From Bacillota bacterium (GTDB taxonomy: Bacteria > Bacillota > Clostridia > Christensenellales > Aristaeellaceae): DNA of 45,577 nt. The stretch spans positions 1-45,577 of the forward strand of contig JAEYPB010000031.1 of NCBI GenBank assembly GCA_023411175.1, written 5' to 3'. Positions 33,310 to 41,262 of this stretch are shown piece after piece. The notes under the pieces are model-generated. The model was not told the DNA's origin. It saw only the letters and a program-made list of their open reading frames with translations, and did not search any database. The translations under genes were made by a program, and so were the position numbers. Position 1 is the stretch's first letter. Every line of letters starts with the position of its first letter.

Positions 33310-34194
33310 CTACTGGCTGATCGGGGCGCCGCAAACCTTCTCGTAGTACTTCGCGATCGCGCTGTGGTCGTCCTGGCCGCAGCCGTCGTGGTGCAGGGTC
33401 TGGAGCATCTCCATGACCGCCGCGGTCAGCGGCAGCGGAGAGCCCACGGCGTGCCCGGTCTCCAGCGCGTTGGCGAGGTCCTTGATGTGCAGGTCAATCT
33501 TGAAGCCGGGATTGAAGTTGCGCGAGAGGATCATCGGCGCCTTGGCGTTCATGACCGTCGAACCCGCGAGGCCGCCCTTGATGGCCTGGAAGACCAGCTC
33601 GGGGTCCACGTTGGCCTTCGAGGCCAGCAGCATCGCCTCGGACAGCGCGGCGATGTTGACCGCCACGATGACCTGGTTGGCCAGCTTCGTGGTGTTGCCC
33701 GCACCGATTCCGCCGCACCAGACCGCGCTGGCGCCCATGGACAGGAGCACTTCCGTGTACTCCTCAAAGATCGCCTTGTCGCCGCCGACCATGATGGAAA
33801 GCGTGCCGTCGATGGCCTTGGGCTCGCCGCCGGATACCGGCGCGTCGATCATGTTGACGCCCTTTTCCTTGCAGGCCGCGCAAACCTCCTGGGAGATCTG
33901 GGGGGCGATGGAGCTCATGTCGATGATGGTCGCGCCGGGCTTCGCGCCCTCCAGGACGCCGTTTTCACCCAACACAGCCGCCTTGACGTGAGGGCCGTTG
34001 GGCACCATCGTGATGATCGTCCGGCACTTTTCAGCGACTTCGCGGGAGGAGGCGGCCGTTTCGGCCCCTTCCGCAGCCAGCGCGTCCACGTTTGCCTTGA
34101 GGACGTCAAACACGACCAGCTCGTGTCCCGCCTTCATCAGATTGCGCGCCATGGGCTTGCCCATGATCCCGAGGCCGATGAAACCAATCTTCAT
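33310..34194 (-). CDS. Tartronate semialdehyde reductase-like (3-hydroxyisobutyrate dehydrogenase family)
   Basis: 294 residues. N-terminal Rossmann fold GFIGLGIMGKPMARNL; substrate-carboxylate loop DAPVSGG at Ser121-Gly122-Gly123; catalytic Lys170 with Asn173 in KLANQ. The SGG loop is that of carboxylate-using members (GarR, GlxR, HIBADH), in contrast to the sulfolactaldehyde reductase YihU, which has GRT there. It should reduce a 3-carbon semialdehyde such as tartronate semialdehyde to glycerate with NAD(P)H. The glycerate 2-kinase in the same island supports this. I chose the second Met (34194) because GGAG lies 9 nt before it; ATG at 34203 is too close to the GGAG. Confidence 0.82.
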   Translation of the reverse strand: MKIGFIGLGIMGKPMARNLMKAGHELVVFDVLKANVDALAAEGAETAASSREVAEKCRTIITMVPNGPHVKAAVLGENGVLEGAKPGATIIDMSSIAPQISQEVCAACKEKGVNMIDAPVSGGEPKAIDGTLSIMVGGDKAIFEEYTEVLLSMGASAVWCGGIGAGNTTKLANQVIVAVNIAALSEAMLLASKANVDPELVFQAIKGGLAGSTVMNAKAPMILSRNFNPGFKIDLHIKDLANALETGHAVGSPLPLTAAVMEMLQTLHHDGCGQDDHSAIAKYYEKVCGAPISQ

Positions 34195-34210
34195 TATCTG
34201 CATCTCCTTT

Positions 34211-34227
34211 TGTTAAGTATGTTAACA
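34211..34227. promoter_or_regulatory. Palindrome before the dehydrogenase gene
   Basis: TGTTAA (34211-34216) and TTAACA (34222-34227) around GTATG, directly upstream of the ribosome-binding site. It differs from the TGTNNNACA sites in the island. Confidence 0.45.
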
Positions 34228-34255
34228 CACGAGGGGGATGGTTTTGAACCGGCAA

Positions 34256-35305
34256 CTATATCCATCGGGCGGACACGCGCTTGGACAGGTAGGTTTCAAG
34301 CGGCGCCCAGCCGGTTTCGTTGAACTGTGACAGAAGTTTCTGGGTCACGCCGTAGGTGATGAACTCGTGGGGCTTCATGCCGTCCGGCTCGTAGGCGCGA
34401 ACGAACTCTGGAATGCGCATGAGGCTTTCAATCACCTTCGGATCCACCGGGTTTAAGATGCCGGGAGTCTGCGGTGGGTCGGCTTCGAGAATCATGTCCT
34501 GTACGCGGGTGTTGATCGTATAGATCACCTTGCCGCCGGACATCTCGGTCACGTGGTACGCGCCGCGAAGGCCCGCGGGCATGATGACGCTGTCATAGCC
34601 CTTTTCCTCGAAGATCTTGTAGGTGCGCTTGGCGACGGCGAGCCCCGCCAGCGTGATGTGCTCCTCCGGAATGCCCAGCTTCATGTCCATGGCCACGTCC
34701 CTGAGGTAGTCGTCCAGGCGGCCCACCTGCTGAACCACGATGCACAGAGGCGGTTTGACGCCATTTTTGAGGGCTTTGCACGCGCCCCGCCGGTATGCCT
34801 CGGCCACGCCCAGCGCCTGGGCTACGGAGACGTTGATGGTCGCGCAAATCGGGATGCCTTCCTCCGCCAGGTGCTCGATGACCTCGACGCCCGCGGCGGT
34901 GGTGGGCAGTTTGACCGCGATGTTGTCGCCCCAGGAGTGCACTCGGCGCGCCTGGGCGAGCATGCCCTCGGCGTCGCCCGCGCGGCTGGGGTTGAGCTGC
35001 CCCAGCGCGTACCCCTGTCTGCCGCCGGTGGCTTCATAGATGGGATGGACCTTGTCCGCCGCATAGGTGGCGACCAGCTTCAAGAGGGCCTCCGCCCGTT
35101 CCTCCAGGCCGAAATCGTCGCCCAGCGCCTCCACCCTGGGCAGCCAGAACTCCGGCTGGTTTTGGAAGGAGCGGTATGTGAGCACGGGGTTCGTGGTGAC
35201 GCCGGTCGCGCCGCGGCGGATGGCCAGGTCGATTTCGTCGGGGCTGCCCGAGTCATGCCACCAGGCGGTGGGCGTGCATTGATTGAGCCATTCCAGGTAA
35301 TTCAA
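34256..35305 (-). CDS. Transaldolase-family protein 1
   Basis: 349 residues of the transaldolase/fructose-6-phosphate aldolase family. Asp18 in WHDSGS, GVTTNPVL, and the Schiff-base Lys132 in VKLPTT are present. The proton-relay Glu of transaldolases (Glu96 in E. coli TalB) corresponds by eye to Gln103 (GQLNP), as in fructose-6-phosphate aldolase; the TalB Phe178 position is Val159. So it may cleave or join a dihydroxyacetone-type unit instead of transferring it. The start is a TTG at 35305 with GGAGGAG upstream. Paralogue of the next upstream gene (35525-36550), with which it shares the VGRLDDYLRD segment. The 219-nt gap between them suggests possible separate control. Confidence 0.78.
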   Translation of the reverse strand: MNYLEWLNQCTPTAWWHDSGSPDEIDLAIRRGATGVTTNPVLTYRSFQNQPEFWLPRVEALGDDFGLEERAEALLKLVATYAADKVHPIYEATGGRQGYALGQLNPSRAGDAEGMLAQARRVHSWGDNIAVKLPTTAAGVEVIEHLAEEGIPICATINVSVAQALGVAEAYRRGACKALKNGVKPPLCIVVQQVGRLDDYLRDVAMDMKLGIPEEHITLAGLAVAKRTYKIFEEKGYDSVIMPAGLRGAYHVTEMSGGKVIYTINTRVQDMILEADPPQTPGILNPVDPKVIESLMRIPEFVRAYEPDGMKPHEFITYGVTQKLLSQFNETGWAPLETYLSKRVSARWI

Positions 35306-35398
35306 GGCGTTTCGCTCCTCCTCGTTCCGCGGTTTGGCGTTGTACCAATGGAAAACTTTAATGCGTCCAGGCGAGGAATTTTCGATGCAGGGCCAGGA

Positions 35399-35435
35399 GC
35401 CGAAGCGAGGCGACCCTTCGGGATACGCCTTCGGC
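35399..35435. repeat. Short palindromic repeat, copy 2
   Basis: GCCGAAG...GGCG pairs with CGCCTTCGGC; positions 35414-35433 are identical to 3636-3655. It lies in the gap between the two transaldolase-family genes. The rest of that gap (35306-35524) shows no gene. Confidence 0.6.
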
Positions 35436-35524
35436 GTGAAATGCAGCGCTACGCCCTGCGGAGAGCGACACCGCGCTGCGCGAAAATGACCGGCGCAACG
35501 ACGCTTTAAAGCTTGGAATTGGCA

Positions 35525-36550
35525 TTAATAATTGAAGCTTACGATGGGGTTCCATCCGCCGTTGATGAACTGGTCGGTGGTGCGGTTGGCAGAGCCGAAG
35601 GTGATGAACTCGGAGGGCTGCATGCCGTCCGGCTCGTAGGCCTTGCGGAATTCCGGCATGGTCATCAGCCGGTCAATGACCTCCTGATCCACGGGCACTT
35701 CGATCCGCTCCTCAAACTGTTCCACGCCGATGAGCAGTTCCGCGATCTTGGGGGCGATGGACATGATCATCCTCGCGCCGGCCAGATCCACAATGTGGTT
35801 CGCGCCCCGGCAGCCAGCAGGCATCAGGAAGGTGTCGTAGCCGCGCTCATTGAAAATCCGGTAGGCGCGCTTGATGCAGGCGGTGCCGGACTGGACGATG
35901 TCGCTCTCCTTGACGTGGGGGTAGGAATCCTGGGCTACGTCGCGCAGGTAGTCGTCCAGGCGGCCGACCATCATGACCGCGATGCCCAGCCCCGGCTTGA
36001 CGCCGTTCGCCGCGGCCTTTTTCTTGCCGCGCTCGCGGGCTTCCGCCACGGCGAGCACCTGCGGTACGGTAAAGCTGACGGTGGCGGCCACGTTCAGGCC
36101 CTCGGCCACGCAGGCCTCGTAGGCCTCGATGCCAGCCCGGGTGGCGGGCAGCTTGACGCAGATGTTCTCACCCCAGGCAGCCAGGCGTTTGGCCTGCTCG
36201 AACATGTAGCGGGCGTCGCCGGTCTTGTTGGGGTTGGTCTGGGCGCAGACAATCCCCTTGCCTTTTTCGGGGTCGTAGAGCGGCCGGACCGCTTCGGCGT
36301 AGTAGGAAGTGACGCATTTGGCGAGCGCCTCGGCCTTCTCGTCGCCCTTCAACCCCTTCGGGATCGCGGCGAGCCGGTTGCGCCAGAATTCGCGGTCGCT
36401 TGTCAGCGTCTGGTTGACGAGGAAGGGGTTCGTGGTCATGCCGACGGCGCCGTTTTCGAAGCCCTCCAGCTGCTGGGCGCGGATCGCCGAATCATGCCAG
36501 TAGACCGATTGGGTGTTTTGGGTCATCCACCTGAGAAATTTGTTTTCCAT
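35525..36550 (-). CDS. Transaldolase-family protein 2
   Basis: 341 residues, paralogous to the protein at 34256-35305 but clearly diverged. Asp20 (WHDSA), MTTNPFL, and Schiff-base Lys133 in VKLPAT are kept. As in the paralogue, Gln104 (AQTNP) stands where transaldolases have the catalytic Glu; here the TalB Phe178 position remains Phe160 (SFTVPQ). Shared MVGRLDDYLRDVA segment. ATG at 36550 has AGGAGG 8 nt upstream and is 2 nt after the TIM-barrel isomerase gene, so it belongs to the SDR operon. The two copies probably act on different sugars or as a hetero-oligomer; neither substrate is known. Confidence 0.78.
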   Translation of the reverse strand: MENKFLRWMTQNTQSVYWHDSAIRAQQLEGFENGAVGMTTNPFLVNQTLTSDREFWRNRLAAIPKGLKGDEKAEALAKCVTSYYAEAVRPLYDPEKGKGIVCAQTNPNKTGDARYMFEQAKRLAAWGENICVKLPATRAGIEAYEACVAEGLNVAATVSFTVPQVLAVAEARERGKKKAAANGVKPGLGIAVMMVGRLDDYLRDVAQDSYPHVKESDIVQSGTACIKRAYRIFNERGYDTFLMPAGCRGANHIVDLAGARMIMSIAPKIAELLIGVEQFEERIEVPVDQEVIDRLMTMPEFRKAYEPDGMQPSEFITFGSANRTTDQFINGGWNPIVSFNY

Positions 36551-36552
36551 GT

Positions 36553-37404
36553 CTATTGCCTCCTGTGATCGTGCTTCTCCGTCAAGACAATCGTCTCAAG
36601 CGCCTTGAGGTACTTCAGGCCGCGTTCGCCGCAGGCGCGCTGGGAAGGGTAAGGCTGGCATTCGAGATCGATGTATCCCCGATAGCCCACGTCGCACAGC
36701 GCCCGTATGATGGGCTTGAAATCAATGTTTCCGGCGCCGGGATAGCCCCTGTTGGAATCCGGGAAGTGCACGTAGCCCAGGATGTCCGCGGTTTCGCGCA
36801 CGCTTTGGGCGAGATCCTTGTCTTCGAGAATCATAGAGTGGGTGTCGATGTGCAGCGACACGTTCTTCAGCCGCAGTCCGCGAAGGTATTCGGCTGTCTC
36901 GGTCGCGCTGTTCAGGTAGTTGTTGATGTAGCGCAGGATCGATTCCACGACGATGCTGCCGCCCGACTGCCCGGCGTAGGCGTCCAGTTCCGCGAGGGCC
37001 TGGGAGAATCGGTCCACGTACTCCTGGTAGCGGCTAAAATCCGGGATGTTGCCGCGCATGATGCCCACGATCACCGGGCACTTGAGCGCCGCACCCAGAT
37101 CGAGGTGCTCCTTGAGCCGTTCAATCGCCGCCGTGCGGTTGGCCGCGTCATCACTGATCAGGCACAGGCCGTTCAGGTTGTACTCCATGCCGGTAGCGAT
37201 GCCGCAGTATTCCACGTTCGCGCGGGCCGCGGCGGCGACCAGTTCCCTTGCGTCGTACTGTGCGGGGTTTCGGATGAACAGCTCCACGCCGTCGTAGCCC
37301 ATTTCCCCGGCCATGCGGGTTACTTCCGAAATGTCGCCCCGGAGGATCACCGGCTGGCGTTCCGGCTGCGGCTCCAGCGCGCAGGATATGCCGTATTTGA
37401 ACAC
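36553..37404 (-). CDS. Sugar phosphate isomerase/epimerase-type TIM-barrel protein 1
   Basis: 283 residues of the xylose isomerase-like TIM-barrel family (AP endonuclease 2 fold). Recognisable are MGYDGVELFIRNP near residue 45, VVESILRYINNY, LHIDTHSM (metal-binding Asp/His), YVHFPDSNRGYPGAG and YIDLECQPYP (metal Glu). Family members isomerise or epimerise sugars, isomerise hydroxypyruvate, or decarboxylate keto-sugar acids. GTG at 37404 has GGAGG 7 nt upstream; the gene overlaps nothing and begins 14 nt after the SDR stop. Its role in the island is probably an early isomerisation step, which cannot be fixed from the sequence. Confidence 0.8.
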   Translation of the reverse strand: MFKYGISCALEPQPERQPVILRGDISEVTRMAGEMGYDGVELFIRNPAQYDARELVAAAARANVEYCGIATGMEYNLNGLCLISDDAANRTAAIERLKEHLDLGAALKCPVIVGIMRGNIPDFSRYQEYVDRFSQALAELDAYAGQSGGSIVVESILRYINNYLNSATETAEYLRGLRLKNVSLHIDTHSMILEDKDLAQSVRETADILGYVHFPDSNRGYPGAGNIDFKPIIRALCDVGYRGYIDLECQPYPSQRACGERGLKYLKALETIVLTEKHDHRRQ

Positions 37405-37418
37405 GCCGTCCCCTCCTG

Positions 37419-38156
37419 TCATCCCATGTACATGCCGCCGTTGACGTCCAAGAGTTCGCCGGTGACGAAGGCGGCGTCGTCCGAGGCCAGGTACGCGACC
37501 GCGGCGGCCACATCCTCCGGCTTGCCCAGCCGCCTGAGCGGGATGCGGGCGTACAGCTTTCCCATGGCTTCGGGCGAGAACTCCCGGGTGATGGGCGTTT
37601 CGGTGGTGCCGGGGCAGACCGCGTTGACATTGATGCCCAGGGGCGCCAGCTGCCGGGCGAAGCCCATCGTCAGCGCAAGAATGCCGCCCTTTGAGGCGGA
37701 ATAGCCCAGGCCAGTCTCAAACCCGCCCATACGGCCCGCCAGCGAGCTGATGTTGATCACCCGTGGACAGGCTGATTTCTTCAAATAGGGGATGGCCTTT
37801 TGCACCATGAAGAATACACTTTTGAGGTTGATGTCCATGATGAGATCCCACTGGGCTTCCGTGACCTCCAGAATGGGGGTGTTGTTCAGAATGCCCGCGT
37901 TGTTGACCACGATGTCAAGCCCGCCAAACGCGGCGGCGACCTTTTGTACGGTTTCGGTGATGCCCGCCACACTGGATACGTCGCAGGTTAAACCCGCGCT
38001 GCCCGGCAGCGATTTTGCGGCGTCCCGGAGCTTTTCCTCATTGACATCCAGAAGGGCGACCCTTGCGCCTTCCTCGGTCAGGCGCCTGGCGATGGCGTAG
38101 CCGATGCCCTGCGCCGCGCCCGAAACGATGGCGTTTCTGCCTTCCAGCCTTTGCAT
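37419..38156 (-). CDS. SDR-family dehydrogenase (FabG-like)
   Basis: 245 residues. Classical short-chain dehydrogenase: cofactor motif SGAAQGIG, Asp in ALLDVN (favours NAD), NNAG, then the catalytic triad Ser in NISSLAGR, Tyr and Lys in YSASKGG, and CPGTTETP. Likely oxidises a polyol or reduces a keto-sugar in this pathway. First gene of an operon with TIM-barrel protein 1 and transaldolase-family protein 2. I prefer ATG at 38156 (GAGGG 7 nt before) over ATG at 38162, which abuts the ribosome-binding site. A strong promoter with operator lies upstream. Confidence 0.88.
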   Translation of the reverse strand: MQRLEGRNAIVSGAAQGIGYAIARRLTEEGARVALLDVNEEKLRDAAKSLPGSAGLTCDVSSVAGITETVQKVAAAFGGLDIVVNNAGILNNTPILEVTEAQWDLIMDINLKSVFFMVQKAIPYLKKSACPRVINISSLAGRMGGFETGLGYSASKGGILALTMGFARQLAPLGINVNAVCPGTTETPITREFSPEAMGKLYARIPLRRLGKPEDVAAAVAYLASDDAAFVTGELLDVNGGMYMG

Positions 38157-38199
38157 GCTCATTCCCTCTCACGTCGTCCAGCGCTCCCGCCAAAGGATG

Positions 38200-38258
38200 G
38201 ATGTATTACATCTAACCTCTAACAACTGCATATTAGCACAATCCAAAACCCTTGTCAA
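38200..38258 (-). promoter_or_regulatory. SDR operon promoter with island operator
   Basis: Minus strand TTGACA (38253-38258), 17 bp, TAATAT (38230-38235). GATGTATTACATC (38200-38212), a perfect 13-bp palindrome, starts 17 nt beyond the -10. Same site as at 42084, 43977 and 45431. Confidence 0.82.
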
Positions 38259-38435
38259 TGCATTTTTGGACGTATCATCGATTTTTTGCGCGACATTTTG
38301 ACGATATCCCCCATGACTTCGACAAAAAATGTGATAAAAGAGCGCTTTCATGCGATGCATTGCTGAAAATCCGGCAATTGTTACGGAATTCTTTTTTGTT
38401 TCATTTACGCCAATTATTTAACTCTTAATTAACAC

Positions 38436-38466
38436 AAAAACGCCGAGCGGAAGATCCGCCCGGCGT
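38436..38466 (-). terminator. Terminator of the first FadR-type gene
   Basis: Minus strand ACGCCGGGCGGA - TCT - TCCGCTCGGCGT followed by TTTTG. It ends the regulator transcript 27 nt after its stop. Between 38259 and 38435 the sequence is AT-rich and contains no gene. Confidence 0.88.
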
Positions 38467-38493
38467 CTCGGTGCTGCGGAAGGCCCCGTGCCG

Positions 38494-39204
38494 CTATTCC
38501 TTTTGGCCCGCCCGCGTCAAATAGTTTTCATAGAATTTGAACGCGCTTTCCAGGTGCTGCTTCATCAGCTCTCTGGCAAGAGACGCGTCCCGCTGCTCCA
38601 TGGCCTCGCAGATCTTCCTATGAAAAGAGAGTCCGTCATTCTCGCCGACCACCTTTGTCAGCGTGGTGATGCTCTCCAGCAATACATCCTTCAGGATGGT
38701 CTGGGCCTGGATGAGGATGGGGTTTCCGGTCATGCGGGTGATGATCTGGTGGAACTCGAAGTCCGCGGCCAGGTACTTGTCCACCTCGCCGTAGTAGGAA
38801 ATCATCTTTTCCAAGTTTGCGCGCAGCGCCCGAAGGTCCTTTGAGGTCGCGCGCTGGGCGGCAAGGCCGGCGCTCTCGACCTCGGTAATCAGCCGGAATT
38901 CCCAGACGTGGCGGATGGAGTCGTCGCTCAAATAGATGGCGGGCAGCAGGCCGTTCGCATAAGTACCCACATCGATTTCCTTGACGAAGTTGCCCTCGCC
39001 CCAACGCGTCTCCACAAGGCCCACCGTGGCCAGGCGCGAAAGCGCCTGCCGGACGGTGGCCCGGCTGACGTTGAAAAGGCCGGCCAACTCGTTTTCCGGC
39101 GGAATGCGGTCGCCGGACTTCCATTCTCCGTCCAGAATCATCTTTCTGATCTGTTCAAAGACCTGTTCGCTGGCGCTGACGCGTTTGATGGCCTGAAATG
39201 CCAT
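38494..39204 (-). CDS. FadR-subfamily GntR regulator 1
   Basis: 236 residues. N-terminal winged helix: EQVFEQIRKMILDGEWKSGDRIPPENELAGLFNVSRATVRQALSRL is the GntR signature, here followed by an all-helical FCD ligand domain (FRLITEVESAGLAA, DFEFHQIITRMTGNPIL, FHRKICEAMEQRDASLAR) whose Asp/His residues bind a metal and a carboxylate ligand. FCD regulators usually sense sugar acids or other carboxylates and repress catabolic genes. ATG at 39204 has GAGGGG upstream. It is transcribed alone. With the second FadR-type gene at 42180 it is the main candidate for binding the TGTNNNACA sites of the island. Confidence 0.92.
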   Translation of the reverse strand: MAFQAIKRVSASEQVFEQIRKMILDGEWKSGDRIPPENELAGLFNVSRATVRQALSRLATVGLVETRWGEGNFVKEIDVGTYANGLLPAIYLSDDSIRHVWEFRLITEVESAGLAAQRATSKDLRALRANLEKMISYYGEVDKYLAADFEFHQIITRMTGNPILIQAQTILKDVLLESITTLTKVVGENDGLSFHRKICEAMEQRDASLARELMKQHLESAFKFYENYLTRAGQKE

Positions 39205-39356
39205 GTGAACCCCTCTTTTCGCAAATCACTTCAACTGAGAAAGGATTTCCCCAAAATCGGCGCGGGATTCAAGCGCCCGTTCAAATGTGGCGCAAAAGAA
39301 GCCTGTCGCAGCGGCCCGAATCTGCCGGTTTCCATTCGTCGGTTGTTCACTTATGA

Positions 39357-39385
39357 ATTATCATACATGTGTCGTCGGATGTCAA
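39357..39385 (-). promoter_or_regulatory. Promoter of FadR-type regulator 1
   Basis: Minus strand TTGACA (39380-39385), 17 bp, GATAAT (39357-39362). The spacer contains ACACATGTAT, unlike the shared 13-bp operator; ATGA-ATTA-TCAT overlaps the -10. The leader is about 150 nt. Confidence 0.65.
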
Positions 39386-39424
39386 TGCGGTTTTATTTAA
39401 ATAAGACCGGCGGCGGCATAGAAG

Positions 39425-39460
39425 GAGCCGCGCCATGCCCTTATGGACAAGGCGCGGCTC
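39425..39460 (-). terminator. Terminator of the transketolase operon
   Basis: 10-bp stem GAGCCGCGCC / GGCGCGGCTC around a 16-nt loop with a weak inner stem, 17 nt after the transketolase C-terminal gene. Confidence 0.7.
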
Positions 39461-39477
39461 GCGGAACGCGGTTTTTT

Positions 39478-40401
39478 TCAGCCGACGAAGCTCAGGATCG
39501 CCCGCTCGACGTGCTCGACCGTCAGGTCGTAATAGTTCAGCACGTCCTTGTAGCAGTGGCCGGAGCTGCCGAAGCAGTCGTTGATGCCGACGAACTCGAC
39601 GGGGATTCTCTCGCGCCGCAGCGCCTCGGCCACAGCGCCGCCCAATCCGCCCACCACGCTGTGCTCCTCGCAGGTGACGACGCCCTTCATGCCGCGGGAC
39701 AGCTCGATGATCCGCTCGTCGTTCAGCGGCTTGATGGTGTGCACGTTGACCACGCGGACAGAGACCCTGTCCTTCAGGTTTTCGGCGGCCCGGAGGGCCA
39801 TGTGGTTCATGCCGCCGGTGGCGAACACGGTGACCTCTCCGCCCTCGCGCAGCACCTTGGGCTGGCCGATGACAAAGGGCTCGCCCTCCGGCGTGACGTT
39901 TTCGCAGTCGTTTCTGCTGACGCGGATGTAGACGGGGCCGTCATAATCGCGAATGGCCTTCACGGCCTCTACGGTTTCGTTGGCGTCGGCGGGACTGAGC
40001 ACCACCATGTTCGGGATGGCGCGCATGATGGCGATGTCTTCCACGGTCTGGTGGGTGGCTCCGTCCGCGAAGTCCGAAAGCCCGCAAGAAGAGCCACAGA
40101 GCTTGACGTTGAGTTTTCCGATGGCGATAGCCTGGCGGATCTGGTCAAAGGCGCGGCCCACCAGGAACACCGCAAAGGTATTGGCGAAGGGGATCAGGCC
40201 GGTCTGCGCGAGCCCCGCCGCGGTGGAAACCATGTCCGCCTCGGCGATGCCCATTTCAAAATGGCGCTCCGGGAATTCCAGTTCAAAGAGCTTGCCCATC
40301 GTGGAACCGCAAAGGTCGGCGTCCAGCGCGACGATGCGCGGGTCTGTCTTGCCGAGTTCAACCAGGGTCTTGCCATAGGCCGTTCTTTGGTTGGTGTACA
40401 T
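39478..40401 (-). CDS. Transketolase, C-terminal subunit
   Basis: 307 residues: the pyrimidine-binding domain of a split transketolase with the catalytic Glu54 in EMGIAEADM, GLSDFADGATHQTVEDIA, and the C-terminal transketolase domain (VTVFATGGM, VRVVNVHTIKPLN, CEEHSVVGGLG). It forms the TPP-binding active site with the N-terminal subunit encoded just upstream (16 nt). Split transketolases occur in several sugar-specific catabolic clusters and need not be the housekeeping enzyme. ATG at 40401 has GGAGG 7 nt upstream. Moves two-carbon units between ketose and aldose, or uses hydroxypyruvate as donor. Confidence 0.9.
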   Translation of the reverse strand: MYTNQRTAYGKTLVELGKTDPRIVALDADLCGSTMGKLFELEFPERHFEMGIAEADMVSTAAGLAQTGLIPFANTFAVFLVGRAFDQIRQAIAIGKLNVKLCGSSCGLSDFADGATHQTVEDIAIMRAIPNMVVLSPADANETVEAVKAIRDYDGPVYIRVSRNDCENVTPEGEPFVIGQPKVLREGGEVTVFATGGMNHMALRAAENLKDRVSVRVVNVHTIKPLNDERIIELSRGMKGVVTCEEHSVVGGLGGAVAEALRRERIPVEFVGINDCFGSSGHCYKDVLNYYDLTVEHVERAILSFVG

Positions 40402-40417
40402 CGCTCTTCCTCCAATC

Positions 40418-41248
40418 CTATGCTTCCACCGACAGCTCTTTGAGCGCCTGATTGTAGGTTTCCTCGGTCAGGACGCCATTGTGGTAACTGACGACGTTTT
40501 CGGCAAAACTGATGCCCTTGCCCTTTACGGTGCGGGCGATGATGACGGTGGGCTTGCCGTTGTACCGGTCTGTCCGGTCCAGCGCGTCCATAATCTGCTC
40601 CATGTCGTGGCCGTCGATCTGTATCACGTTCCAGCCGAAGCTCTGCCACTTTTCGGGCAGCGGGTTGGTGTCCATGCGCTCGGAGACGCAGCCCATCGCC
40701 TGTAGGCCGTTCTGATCGATGATGCCGATCAGGTGATCCGCCTTGTGGGCGGAGGCGGCCAGCGCGGCCTCCCAGATCTGGCCCTCGGCGATCTCGCCAT
40801 CCCCCATCAATACATACACGTTGCTGCCGATCCCCTGCAGCCTGTTGCCCAGCGCCATGCCCAGGCCCAGCGAGAGGCCCTGCCCCAGCGAGCCGGTGCC
40901 CGCCTCGATGCCGGGGGTCTTGCGCACGTCCGGGTGGCCCTGCAGGTGGAAGCCGATCTCCTTCGTCTTTTTAAGGTCCTCCACCGGGAAGTATCCGGCC
41001 TCCGCCAGCGCGGCGTACTGCAAAATGGCCACGTGGCCCTTGCTCAAGAGGAAGCGATCCCGGTCAGGCATCTTCGGATTGGCCGGGTCGTGCTTCATCT
41101 TGTAAAAGTACAGCGCCGCCACCAGATCCGCCGCGGAACAGGAGCCGCCCACGTGGCCAGCCACGCCGACGCCCACGCTGATGATGACGTCCCGCCTGAG
41201 CCTCTGGCCCATCTTGCGAAGGTATGCGATGCGTTCCGTTCTATCCAT
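40418..41248 (-). CDS. Transketolase, N-terminal subunit
   Basis: 276 residues: the TPP diphosphate-binding half. LSKGHVAILQYAALAE, GIEAGTGSLGQGLS and the TPP/Mg motif GDGEIAEGQIWEAA (149-151) to Asn180 are present. Start: the second Met (41248) has GGAGG 9 nt upstream, whereas ATG at 41254 is only 3 nt from it. Lies 14 nt after the second TIM-barrel isomerase gene and 16 nt before the C-terminal subunit, so isomerase and transketolase are one operon and probably act in sequence. Confidence 0.9.
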   Translation of the reverse strand: MDRTERIAYLRKMGQRLRRDVIISVGVGVAGHVGGSCSAADLVAALYFYKMKHDPANPKMPDRDRFLLSKGHVAILQYAALAEAGYFPVEDLKKTKEIGFHLQGHPDVRKTPGIEAGTGSLGQGLSLGLGMALGNRLQGIGSNVYVLMGDGEIAEGQIWEAALAASAHKADHLIGIIDQNGLQAMGCVSERMDTNPLPEKWQSFGWNVIQIDGHDMEQIMDALDRTDRYNGKPTVIIARTVKGKGISFAENVVSYHNGVLTEETYNQALKELSVEA

Positions 41249-41262
41249 GTCCATACGCCTCC

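Noticed and set aside
33310..41254. Sulfoquinovose (sulfo-transaldolase or sulfo-transketolase) pathway
   Set aside because: No sulfoquinovosidase, no sulfonate exporter, and the HIBADH-family enzyme has the carboxylate loop SGG instead of the GRT loop of sulfolactaldehyde reductase.
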